NCBI RefSeq assembly: GCF_017813245.1
Contig: NZ_JAGIQL010000051.1
Coordinates: forward strand, 1-39,731
Direction: 5' to 3'
Origin: Streptomyces montanisoli
GTDB taxonomy: Bacteria; Actinomycetota; Actinomycetes; Streptomycetales; Streptomycetaceae
Length of the DNA stretch: 39,731 bases
Numbering within the stretch: the stretch's first letter is position 1; each line of letters starts with the position of its first letter. The notes under the pieces are model-generated. The model was not told the DNA's origin, ran no database searches, and saw nothing but the letters and a program-made list of their open reading frames with translations. Positions 14,475 to 21,776 of the stretch are shown here, piece after piece. Made by a program: the position numbers and the translations under genes.

Positions 14475-17400
14475 GACGCTCCTCCCGAGGGGGACGAGCC
14501 GGGCAGCGGGACCCCGGCCTCGGCGAACGCCGCGTGAGCCGCGGCATGGTGGGCCCGGGCCCCGGCGTGGTCCCCGGTGAGTTCCGCGACGTCCCCGAGC
14601 ACCTGCCTGGCCCTGGCCGCGTTCAGCCGCTGGCCGCTGGGCTCCGACACGGCGAGAGCCCGCTCGGCGCACTCCCTCGCACGGTCCGGGTCGCCGAGTC
14701 TCAGGTACAGCGGGCCGAGCGCGAGTAGCACCTTGCCGCGGGCCACCCGGCTGGAGCCGGCGTCGACCAGGGCCATCGCCGCCTCGGCACGGTCGACGGC
14801 GCCCTCGTTCCCGAGGAAGCAGTCGGCGACGGCGGTGAGCGCCAGCGCGTACGCCTCGCCGCCGGTGTAACCGATCCCCCGCGCGCCCTCCAGCGCCATG
14901 CCGGCGTAGCGTGCGGCCTCCCGCGGTTGTCCGAGGCCCGTGCTGATGGCCGAAAGAACGCACAGGGTCTCGATCTCGTAGGTACGGTCGCCGCACTCCT
15001 TGAAGGCGGCGAGTGCCTGCTGGGCCGACTCGAACGCGCTCGCACAGCGGCCCAGGTCCTCGTCGACGAGCGCCAGGCCGTACAGCGAGATGCTCCGGTC
15101 GTACGAGGAGTCGATGGCCTCCGACACCTTGAGCGCTTTGGTGAAGCAGTCGCGCGACCCGGCGAGTTCGCCCGACGCCTGACGGACGAGGCCCAGGTTG
15201 CGCAGCCCGTACGACCTGATGTGGTGCAGGCCCTGCTCGTCGGCCGAGGCCAGTGACGCGGTGATGAACGCCGTCGCCTCCCGCATCTCGCCGAGCGTCC
15301 AGCAGATGGAGCCGAGCAGCCCCAGTGTGGACGCCTCCAGGCGCGGCGAGCCGATCTGGCGCGCGATCTCCAGCGCGCGCCGCGCGGCGTCGTCCGCCGC
15401 GTGCACCTGGCCGAGACTCAGGTGGGCCAGGCTCATGTTGTTCAGGGTGGCCGCCATGTCCTCCCGCATGCCGAGTTCGGCGTGCACGGCGAGGCTCTTC
15501 TCCTGGTGGGCGATGGCCAGCCGGTAGTCGCCGACCGTGTTGTGCAGGTTGGCCAGGCTGCGGTGCATGGAGGCGATGCCGTGCCGGTCGCCCCGCGCCT
15601 CGGCGGCGGCCAGGCCGTGCCGGGTGGCCTCGTCCCACTCGCCGCGGTACTTGCCGGTCCAGAAGAACCCGCGCAGCGCGTCGGCCAGGTACCAGGAGAG
15701 GTAGTGCGGCCCCTCCGCGGCCTCCATGCCCCCCGAAGCCTCCAGGCCCTCTGTGGCCTCCGTGGCAAAGAACCGTACGCAGGTCATCAGGTTGCGCCGT
15801 TCGGAGAGCAGCCATGCCATGGCCTGGCTCTCGTCGGCGAAGCCGTCCACGTCCGAGGGGGCCAGTGCCCCGGCGGGCGGGGCGAGCCGGATGAACTCGG
15901 TGTGGAGGACGTCGGCCGCTGCGCATGTCTTCGCCAGGTACCACTGGCCGAGGCGCTCCAGCGCCTCGGCGCGTTCGGGCGCGGTGTGCTCGGCGTGCGC
16001 ACGCTCGCGCGCGTAGTCACGCAACAGGTCGTGGAGCTGGTAGCGGCCGGGCGCGTGCTGCTGGAGGAGGTTCGCCGCTTCGAGCCTGCCCAGGCCGGCC
16101 CTGGCCTGGGCGGTGCTGATGTCCGTCAGCGCGGCGATCGCCTCGGGTGAGAAGTCGGAGCCGGGGAACAGCCCGCAGAGCCGGAAGACGGCGCGGTCGT
16201 CGATTGCCATCGTGTCGTACGACAGGGCGATGGCCGTGGACACGGCGGACGCGGTGTCGCCCTCGACGGAGAGCGCCGCGAGCCGGTCCCCCTGCCGCAG
16301 CCTTTCCAGGTACGCGCCGGTGTGACCGCCCGGTGCGCTGATCAGGTTGGCGGCGGCGATGCGCAGGGCGAGCGGCAGGTAGGCGCACAGGGCCGTCACC
16401 TCGCGCACCACGTCGGGCTCGACCGGTACCGCGGCCTGCCTCAGCATCTCGGTGACGAGTTCGCGGGACTCGGCGGGGCTGAGGGTGCTGAGCTGGATCA
16501 CCTGCCCGCCGTGGCTCACGGCGAGTCCGCGCAGCTTGCGGCGGCTGGTGATCAGCACGGAACAGCCCGCGTCGCCGGGGATCAGCGGCAGCACCTGCTC
16601 GATGGCGGCGGCGTTGTCCAGCACCACGAGCACGTTCCTGCCGGCGAGTTTCGACCGGTAGAGGTTGACCAGTTCCGTCAGTTCGACGGGGATCTGTCCC
16701 GCGGGCACCCCGAGGCTGCGCAGGAACTGCGGCAGCACCTGCTGCGGGGTCAGCGGCGTTTGCTCGCCGCCGTGTTCGTGGCCGCGCATGTTGACGTACA
16801 GCTGCCCGTGCGGGAACCGCTCCCGTACCCGCCGGCCCAGGCAGACCGCGAGGGCGGTCTTGCCCACGCCCGGCGGTCCCGAGAGCACGACGACCGGGAC
16901 GCCGGTACGTGCGGGGTCAGGCGGCAGCAGGGCTTCGACGCGCGCCACGACGTCGCTCCTGCCGACGAACCCGAGGGAGAGGGGCGGCAGTTGGGCGGGC
17001 GCTGTGAAGCTGTGGCCGGCCTGGGCGCTGAAGCCGTCGGGGTTGGCGAGGCCCGGGTCGGATTCGAGGATGCCGGAGTGCAGGGCGCGCAGCCGCTCGC
17101 CGGGTTCGATGCCGAGCTGCTCCACCAGCTCGCGGCGTGCCTGGCCGTAGACGGCCAGCGCCTCGGCCTGCCGCCCCGACCGGTACAGGGCGAGCATCAG
17201 CAGGCCCCAGAAGTTCTCCCGCAGCGGGTTGTCCATGGCGGCGGTTCGCAGTTCCTTCACGAGCTGCGCGTGCCGGCCCAGGCCTAGTTCGGTCTCGAAG
17301 TAGCTCTCCAGCACGGTGAGCCGCTCGTCCTCCAGGGGCGCGAGTTCGTCCTGGCGCAGCGCGTCGGAGGGCACGTCCGCGAGAGGGGAACCCCGCCAGG

Positions 17401-17818
17401 CGTCCATGCACTCGGCGAGCAGCCGTGCTCTCTCCTCCAGACCGGCGGTGTCGTGCGCGGCGCGTGCCAGCCGGCGGAACCGGCCGAGGTCGAGTTCGTC
17501 CTCGCCCACGTCGATGCGGTAGCCGTGCGGGGACGTCACCACGATGTCGTGGTCGCCGAGAAGTACCCGCAGGCGCCTCACATAGGTGTGGAGAGTGGCG
17601 CGCGGATTCGCCGGCTGCTTGCCGCCCCAGAGCCATTCGGCAAGACGTTCGTTCTCGACCACTCTTCCGGCCCGCAGCAGCAGCGCGACCACGAGAACGC
17701 GCAACTTGCCTGAGTCGATGACGATTTCTTTTCCGGCGACGGAAATGAAGAGCGGTCCCAGAATTCGGAAGTCATTGGTATCCGGGCCCTTTGCGGGTCC
17801 CGTTCTCGCCCACGTCAC
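14471..17818 (-). CDS. AfsR-like regulator: winged helix, BTAD, NB-ARC ATPase, TPR
   Basis: This is a 1115-residue STAND-type transcriptional regulator of the large SARP/AfsR class. Residues about 15-105 form the OmpR-like winged helix (FRILGPLFISVAGKEIVIDS, then ATLHTYVRRLRVLLG and SPHGYRIDV). Residues about 110-255 are the BTAD domain (LGRFRRLARAAHDT through YGQARRELVEQLGIEPGERL). An NB-ARC ATPase follows with Walker A GPPGVGKTALAVCLG near residue 313, Walker B NVLVVLDNA, and a sensor region LITSRRKLRGL. From about residue 700 to the end lie many helical TPR repeats (for example SLANLHNTVGDYRLAIAHQE). Such proteins activate antibiotic or metabolite genes, with ATP and the TPR arms gating DNA binding. 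GTG start, GGGGGAG about 10 bases upstream. The downstream MHS transporter overlaps by 4 bases. Likely targets are the neighbouring biosynthetic genes (inference). Confidence 0.93.
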   Translation of the reverse strand: MTWARTGPAKGPDTNDFRILGPLFISVAGKEIVIDSGKLRVLVVALLLRAGRVVENERLAEWLWGGKQPANPRATLHTYVRRLRVLLGDHDIVVTSPHGYRIDVGEDELDLGRFRRLARAAHDTAGLEERARLLAECMDAWRGSPLADVPSDALRQDELAPLEDERLTVLESYFETELGLGRHAQLVKELRTAAMDNPLRENFWGLLMLALYRSGRQAEALAVYGQARRELVEQLGIEPGERLRALHSGILESDPGLANPDGFSAQAGHSFTAPAQLPPLSLGFVGRSDVVARVEALLPPDPARTGVPVVVLSGPPGVGKTALAVCLGRRVRERFPHGQLYVNMRGHEHGGEQTPLTPQQVLPQFLRSLGVPAGQIPVELTELVNLYRSKLAGRNVLVVLDNAAAIEQVLPLIPGDAGCSVLITSRRKLRGLAVSHGGQVIQLSTLSPAESRELVTEMLRQAAVPVEPDVVREVTALCAYLPLALRIAAANLISAPGGHTGAYLERLRQGDRLAALSVEGDTASAVSTAIALSYDTMAIDDRAVFRLCGLFPGSDFSPEAIAALTDISTAQARAGLGRLEAANLLQQHAPGRYQLHDLLRDYARERAHAEHTAPERAEALERLGQWYLAKTCAAADVLHTEFIRLAPPAGALAPSDVDGFADESQAMAWLLSERRNLMTCVRFFATEATEGLEASGGMEAAEGPHYLSWYLADALRGFFWTGKYRGEWDEATRHGLAAAEARGDRHGIASMHRSLANLHNTVGDYRLAIAHQEKSLAVHAELGMREDMAATLNNMSLAHLSLGQVHAADDAARRALEIARQIGSPRLEASTLGLLGSICWTLGEMREATAFITASLASADEQGLHHIRSYGLRNLGLVRQASGELAGSRDCFTKALKVSEAIDSSYDRSISLYGLALVDEDLGRCASAFESAQQALAAFKECGDRTYEIETLCVLSAISTGLGQPREAARYAGMALEGARGIGYTGGEAYALALTAVADCFLGNEGAVDRAEAAMALVDAGSSRVARGKVLLALGPLYLRLGDPDRARECAERALAVSEPSGQRLNAARARQVLGDVAELTGDHAGARAHHAAAHAAFAEAGVPLPGSSPSGGAS

Positions 17819-17995
17819 AGTTGCCGACTCCCCCAGTCGTTCACGCCGCGGCCCGCGAGGACCGTACCAGGGAATTGATCCCGACCGTTCCCAACTCCCG
17901 GGCGTTCAGCATAGACGAGCACACGCGAAAGCCCGCGGGGCCCAGCTGTGAGCCGTGTCGCACGCGGCGCCTTCGCGGAATGCGGCCGCGGGGAT

Positions 17996-18022
17996 CCGGA
18001 AACCGCCGTCAGGCGGTTCCGG
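17996..18022 (-). terminator. Strong hairpin spanning the stop of the small peptide gene
   Basis: Arms CCGGAAACCGCC (17996-18007) and GGCGGTTCCGG (18012-18022) pair with a single bulged base and a 4-base loop, GTCA. The loop contains the TGA of the 57-codon frame in reverse. There is no T-tract, as is common for actinobacterial terminators. It would end transcripts coming from the minus-strand peptide frame or hydrolase before the giant regulator. Confidence 0.6.
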
Positions 18023-18182
18023 TGAACCACGTGAGTATCGTGGTGGAGGGTGCGGCGAGGGACACCTCGTCGAAACGGAATGCTCTGCTCGCGTTTCGAA
18101 TTGTGCGCAGGAACACTTCCTGAATCCCGTCTTCCGCATCGGCGTCCGTAACCGGTGCTGCCTCGGGTGTGGTGTGCGCCAC
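18009..18182 (-). CDS. Possible 57-residue peptide, unrecognised
   Basis: This short frame uses a GTG start, with GGGA about 8 bases and AAGGAAA about 13 bases upstream, and ends inside a strong hairpin. The product has an acidic N-terminal half (TPEAAPVTDADAEDGIQEVF), an amphipathic stretch with LRTIRNASRAFRFDEV, and a Ser/Thr-rich hydrophobic end (APSTTILTWFTGTA). There is no Cys, signal peptide or membrane helix. This leader-like then core-like layout resembles ribosomally made peptide precursors, but no RiPP-modifying enzyme lies beside it. Codon use is unlike its neighbours, with AGA, ATA and ATT codons and lower third-position GC. That fits either a transferred or precursor gene, or non-coding DNA. 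It lies just upstream of the TPR-containing regulator and on the same strand. I do not recognise a family. The frame could extend further upstream to 18329, through a repeat-encoded region. Confidence 0.45.
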   Translation of the reverse strand: MAHTTPEAAPVTDADAEDGIQEVFLRTIRNASRAFRFDEVSLAAPSTTILTWFTGTA

Positions 18183-18228
18183 ATTGGATGTCCCGTTTCC
18201 TTGCGCCGCGGCGCGTCCCGAACAGGTT

Positions 18229-18273
18229 CTGCCCGTCCTGTTCGTCCTGTCCGGCCTGCCCGTCCTGTCGCGT
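18229..18273. repeat. Five degenerate 9-bp tandem repeats between hydrolase and peptide frame
   Basis: Units CTGCCCGTC, CTGTTCGTC, CTGTCCGGC, CTGCCCGTC and CTGTCGCGT run head to tail in the 143-base stretch between the hydrolase stop (18326) and the peptide start (18182). Otherwise I see nothing certain in 18183-18325. Confidence 0.7.
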
Positions 18274-18325
18274 GAATGTGCGGGGATTCGGCGTGCATGA
18301 CGCATCTCGGCTCCATTCGTAGGAC

Positions 18326-19213
18326 TCACTGCGATCCGCCCGCGTTCCCCGGCCGCACGCGCAGCACATGGTCGGTGATGAGCTCCCCCAGGATCGGCGA
18401 CCAGTGCGGCGGGAAGAGGTGGCCCATTCCGGCGATCCGGCGCAGGCGCGAATGCGGCAGAGCGCGGTGCAGCGCCGTGCCGTGCTCCAGGGGGAACACC
18501 GGGTCCTCCTCTCCGTGCACGACGAGCGCCAGGACGTCGAGGGACCGTATCCGTTCGGTGAGCGGCGGCATGCGGTCGAGCGCCGCCGTGTGGCGCCCTG
18601 CCGTGTCAGGACGGGTGTCACGCTCCCTGGCCCGCGCGACCAGGCCCTCCCAGTAGGCCCGGTCGAACGGTACGGACGGCCCGAGCAGTACCCGCCAGCC
18701 GTCCACCGCCGCCGCGCACTCCTCCTCGGCGGTCGACGGTGGAACGGCACGCAGCCGTGCCACATGGTCGAGCATCGGGGCGCGCGGCCCCGGCAGCCCG
18801 CTGACCGGGGGCCTGCACGCGTCGCCGTTGGCATCCGGCGAGCTGGACAGCAGGGTCAGCGAACGGACAAGGCCCGGATGGTCGAGGGCGAGCAGCTGCG
18901 CCACCATCCCGCCCATCGACTGGCCCACCACGTGCGCCCCGGCCAGGCCGAGCCCCGTGATGACCGCGGCGGCATCGGCGGCGAGTTCGGGCATGCCGTA
19001 GCCGACGGCGGAGCGCGCGGACAGCCCGGTGTCACGGTGGTCGTAACGCACCACGTAGTGGCCGGCCGTGGCGAGCAGCACGCACAACTCGTCCGGCCAG
19101 ACGATCCCCTGCGCCCCGCCGCCCATCACCAGGAGAACGGCCGGATCGCAGGCCCTGCCGAACGCCTCCACCCACAGGCGTGCGCCGTCCGCCGCCTCGA
19201 CGTATCTCTCCAC
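18326..19213 (-). CDS. Alpha/beta hydrolase (esterase/lipase-like fold)
   Basis: This is a soluble alpha/beta hydrolase of about 295 residues. The oxyanion-hole region is LLVMGGGAQGIVWPDELC and a strand-turn is YDHRDTGLSAR. The nucleophile elbow is VVGQSMGGMVAQ (Ser near residue 99), the acid lies in LVVHGEEDPVFP and the catalytic His in GMGHLFPPHW. The MGGGAQG...WPDE and YDHRDTG pattern is shared with RdmC/AclR-type methylesterases of polyketide pathways, but the fold alone does not fix the substrate. I use the GTG encoding VERYVEAADG; the frame continues to an ATG at 19261, which would leave only 16 bases to the divergent isochorismatase-like gene. It lies at the edge of the biosynthetic region and could hydrolyse an ester or lactone there (inference). 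Confidence 0.82.
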   Translation of the reverse strand: MERYVEAADGARLWVEAFGRACDPAVLLVMGGGAQGIVWPDELCVLLATAGHYVVRYDHRDTGLSARSAVGYGMPELAADAAAVITGLGLAGAHVVGQSMGGMVAQLLALDHPGLVRSLTLLSSSPDANGDACRPPVSGLPGPRAPMLDHVARLRAVPPSTAEEECAAAVDGWRVLLGPSVPFDRAYWEGLVARARERDTRPDTAGRHTAALDRMPPLTERIRSLDVLALVVHGEEDPVFPLEHGTALHRALPHSRLRRIAGMGHLFPPHWSPILGELITDHVLRVRPGNAGGSQ

Positions 19214-19277
19214 AGCCCCGTAATTCCCTGTCCTGGTAAGGTGCTTCGGTCCGCCGATCATTCGCCACGAGGGACCC

Positions 19278-19808
19278 ATGACCAGCGCACACACGGCACT
19301 CGTTCTCATTGATCTGCAGCAGTGGATCGTCGACATGCCGTGGCAGCCGGCCGGCGGTCGCGAAGTGGTGGACTCCTGCGCGCGGTTGCGTGACCGCTTC
19401 GAACGGGCGGGCTCCCCCGTGGTCCTCGTGCGCTACCTCAGGGCCGACGGCGCCGACGGGGGCGCCCAGGCCCCGGCCAACCTGCTGGTGCCGGGCATCG
19501 CGCCGCGCGACGGCGACCTGCTCGTCACCAAGAACGGCCTCGACGCCTTCGAGGGCACGGACCTCGACGAGCGGTTGCGCGCACGGCAGGTCACCGGGAT
19601 CGTCCTGGCCGGCCTGTCGACCGCCCACGGGGTCGCCGCGACCGCCGCGGCCGCGGTGGCGTCCGGCTACGAGGTGACCGTCGTCACCGATGCCACCGCG
19701 AGCGTGAGCGAGGCCGAGCACGACGCGGCGCTGCACGGCCTCGCCGGGCTCGGGGCCCGGACCTGCCGGGCCCAGGACGTCCTGCCCGAAGGCGTTACTG
19801 GAAGCTGA
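19278..19808 (+). CDS. Isochorismatase-fold hydrolase lacking the catalytic Cys
   Basis: This is a 176-residue protein of the cysteine-hydrolase/isochorismatase fold. ALVLIDLQ places the catalytic Asp at D12 and LLVTKNGLDAFEGTDL the Lys at K85. The third position, where amidohydrolases have Cys, reads AGLSTAHGVAATA, with Gly at 118. The isochorismatases EntB and PhzD also have Gly there and catalyse vinyl-ether hydrolysis, so an isochorismatase-like or other non-thiol reaction is more likely than nicotinamidase chemistry. It is the only plus-strand gene in this region and its 3' end overlaps the convergent PPOX gene by 14 bases. ATG start; an upstream TAAGGT at about 19237 could be its -10 element. 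Confidence 0.82.
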   Translation: MTSAHTALVLIDLQQWIVDMPWQPAGGREVVDSCARLRDRFERAGSPVVLVRYLRADGADGGAQAPANLLVPGIAPRDGDLLVTKNGLDAFEGTDLDERLRARQVTGIVLAGLSTAHGVAATAAAAVASGYEVTVVTDATASVSEAEHDAALHGLAGLGARTCRAQDVLPEGVTGS

Positions 19809-20190
19809 CCGCCGTCGGCTTCACCACGTAGACGACCCGGTCGGGCGCGTCCGGCGGCGGCCCGTCCAGCCGCATCCCGTACCGCTGCGCGAGCGTCATG
19901 AAGAAGGCGCCGGTCGGGTCCTCGTCGATGCGTACCACCTCGCCCCGGATCTCCAGGTAGCGGTACGGCTGCTCGGGGTCGTTGACGGACACCGCGACAC
20001 GCGGATCGGCCGTCACGTTGCGGTACTTGTAGCGGGTCGTGGTGTTCGTGAAGCGCACGAACTCCCCGTCCCAGGAGAACCACATGGGGTTCACCTGCAC
20101 CCCGCCCGCCTCGCGGATCGTGGCCAGATGGCCGAACAGCGGCCTCTCCAGCAGGTCCGCATGGCTTTCCGGAACGAGACTGTCTGTCAT
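19795..20190 (-). CDS. PPOX-fold flavin/deazaflavin-dependent protein
   Basis: This is a 131-residue split-beta-barrel protein of the pyridoxamine-phosphate-oxidase-like class, in the group often annotated as F420-dependent PPOX-class. GHLATIREAGGVQVNPMWFS and WDGEFVRFTNTTTRYKYRNV are the first strands. The Lys in RYKYRNVTADPRVAVSV is at the usual cofactor-phosphate position, and YRYLEIRGEVVRIDED closes the barrel. Members reduce activated double bonds with F420H2 or bind FMN or haem; the actual cofactor cannot be told. Its ATG overlaps the monooxygenase stop by 4 bases, so it ends the biosynthetic operon. F420-dependent relatives reduce unsaturated lactones, which would fit a butenolide-reducing step (inference). 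Confidence 0.85.
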   Translation of the reverse strand: MTDSLVPESHADLLERPLFGHLATIREAGGVQVNPMWFSWDGEFVRFTNTTTRYKYRNVTADPRVAVSVNDPEQPYRYLEIRGEVVRIDEDPTGAFFMTLAQRYGMRLDGPPPDAPDRVVYVVKPTAVSFQ

Positions 20191-21776
20191 GCCTGCACTT
20201 CCTGTCGGGCTTCATCGGTGTGTTCGGTGTGGGGTGACGGCGCCTGCCGTGCGCCGTCGTCGCCGTGCCGGCGCGGTCGTTCCCCGGACGCCTGCTGCCG
20301 GGTGCGCAGCAGGGGCCTGAAGAGGTCGGTGAGTCTGGCACGCATCGCCGCCGCGTCGTCCTTGACGGTCCAGTCCACGTGCCCGTCCGGCCTGGCGAGC
20401 ACGGCGACGCGCCTGCCGAGGCCCGACACCACCCGGACGTCGACGACCTCGGCCAGCTCCGCCTCGCACCAGCCGACCAGCGAGCGCAGGGCACCCGCGT
20501 CAGGGTCGGAGACGAGCAGGGTGTGGCGCAGGTCGTCCAGCGCGGACCGCAGCGGCAGGGGCACCAGCGCGCCGGGGACGAAACCGGCGCGCCCGCGCCC
20601 GGCGCCCGGCTCGGCCGCGTACCTCGTGCGCAGTCCCGCGAGCCAGGGGACGTAGGCGAGGTCGAACAGGCGCAGGCCCGAGGCCACCCGCAGCGCGTTG
20701 TCCCGCAGCGCCACCTGGTGGCCCTTGCGCAGCAGCCAGATCCGGGTCTGCACGTCGGCCTGGCGCACCACCGACTTCGCGACGTCGCCGCGCTCGCTCA
20801 CGTAGCTGTCGAGGAGCCGGTCGCCGCTGCGGCCGTGCCAGACGAGGGCGAGCTTCCAGGCCAGGTTGTGCGCGTCCGTGACCGAGGTGTTGAGTCCCTG
20901 CCCGCCGGCCGGGCTGTGGATGTGCGCCGCGTCCCCCATCAGGAAGACCCGGCCGACGCGTGTGGTGTCCGCGTGCCTGGCGTGCACGGAGAAGACACTG
21001 ATCCAGTCCGGCTCGCGCAGGGCGATCCCGCCGGGGCCCCGCTCGTCCACCAGGCGCTGCACGGCCGCCAGGTCGGCCTCGTCCTGCGTGAGCCCGGGCG
21101 GCGCGGAGGTGAAGACCCGCCACCGGCCGTCCGGCAGGCCGCAGGCGACCAGGATGCCGCGGGGCGAGCAGAAGTAGTGCGTCATCCGGTGGTCGAGCCG
21201 CGTGTCGACCAGCACGTCGGCGACGACGAAGCGCAGTTCGTACGTGGAGCCCGTGAAGTCGACCCCGAGCCGGTCGCGCACCGTGCTGCTCGCGCCGTCG
21301 GCCCCGATCAGGTGGGAGAAGTCCTCCGTGGACTCCGTGCCGTCGGGGCCCCTGAGCGTGGCACGCACCCGGTCGGCGAGCTGGTCGAATCCGAGGAGCT
21401 CCGTGCGCCACTCGGGCGCGCCGCCCACCGAGGCGAGGTTGGTGCGCAGCACTTCCTCGACGTCCGGCTGCGGGCAGATCAGCGGCCGCGTCGCGGGCCG
21501 GTAGCGCAGGTTCGCGATGACCTTGCCGTCGGAGTAGTACCGCATCTGGGACTGGGGAAGGGCTCGTACGGAAAGGAGTTCGTCGCCGCCGACGCGCCGG
21601 ATCAGCTCCAGCGTCCGCGGCCAGAGCCCCAGCGCCTTCGACAGGGTGCTCGGGCCCTGCGCCCTGTCCACGCAGCGGACGGGCACTCCGCGCCTGAGCA
21701 GCTCCGTCGCCGTGGTGAGGCCCGCGGGGCCCGCGCCGACGACGAGCACGGGCAGCGAGCCCGCCGCGCCGGTCAT
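20187..21776 (-). CDS. FAD-dependent monooxygenase, aromatic-hydroxylase type
   Basis: This is a class A flavoprotein monooxygenase of 529 residues. The FAD-binding Rossmann loop is VLVVGAGPAGLTTATELLRR. LIGADGASSTVRDRLGV is the DG motif, and GRVFLMGDAAHIHSPAGGQG with LNTSVTDAHNLAWKLALV is the GD motif with following helix. A C-terminal thioredoxin-like domain (about 400-505) is present, as in PgaE/RdmE/MhpA-like enzymes. The last 30 residues are hydrophilic and low-complexity. ATG start overlaps the DHA2 exporter stop by 4 bases, and its own stop overlaps the PPOX start. It hydroxylates or oxidatively rearranges an activated ring or enolic substrate; in this locus an enol-type lactone or polyketide is plausible (inference). 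Confidence 0.9.
   Translation of the reverse strand: MTGAAGSLPVLVVGAGPAGLTTATELLRRGVPVRCVDRAQGPSTLSKALGLWPRTLELIRRVGGDELLSVRALPQSQMRYYSDGKVIANLRYRPATRPLICPQPDVEEVLRTNLASVGGAPEWRTELLGFDQLADRVRATLRGPDGTESTEDFSHLIGADGASSTVRDRLGVDFTGSTYELRFVVADVLVDTRLDHRMTHYFCSPRGILVACGLPDGRWRVFTSAPPGLTQDEADLAAVQRLVDERGPGGIALREPDWISVFSVHARHADTTRVGRVFLMGDAAHIHSPAGGQGLNTSVTDAHNLAWKLALVWHGRSGDRLLDSYVSERGDVAKSVVRQADVQTRIWLLRKGHQVALRDNALRVASGLRLFDLAYVPWLAGLRTRYAAEPGAGRGRAGFVPGALVPLPLRSALDDLRHTLLVSDPDAGALRSLVGWCEAELAEVVDVRVVSGLGRRVAVLARPDGHVDWTVKDDAAAMRARLTDLFRPLLRTRQQASGERPRRHGDDGARQAPSPHTEHTDEARQEVQA

Noticed and set aside
14475..15944. Extension of the MHS transporter frame far upstream inside the giant regulator gene
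   Set aside because: The added stretch is Arg/Gly-rich shadow of the regulator in another frame; the transporter starts at the GTG at 14474 with a strong ribosome site.
18183..18329. Longer N-terminus for the 57-residue peptide up to 18329
   Set aside because: The extra residues are an Arg/Gly/Thr run from the 9-bp repeats, with no hallmark of a leader; the GTG at 18182 gives a more protein-like product.
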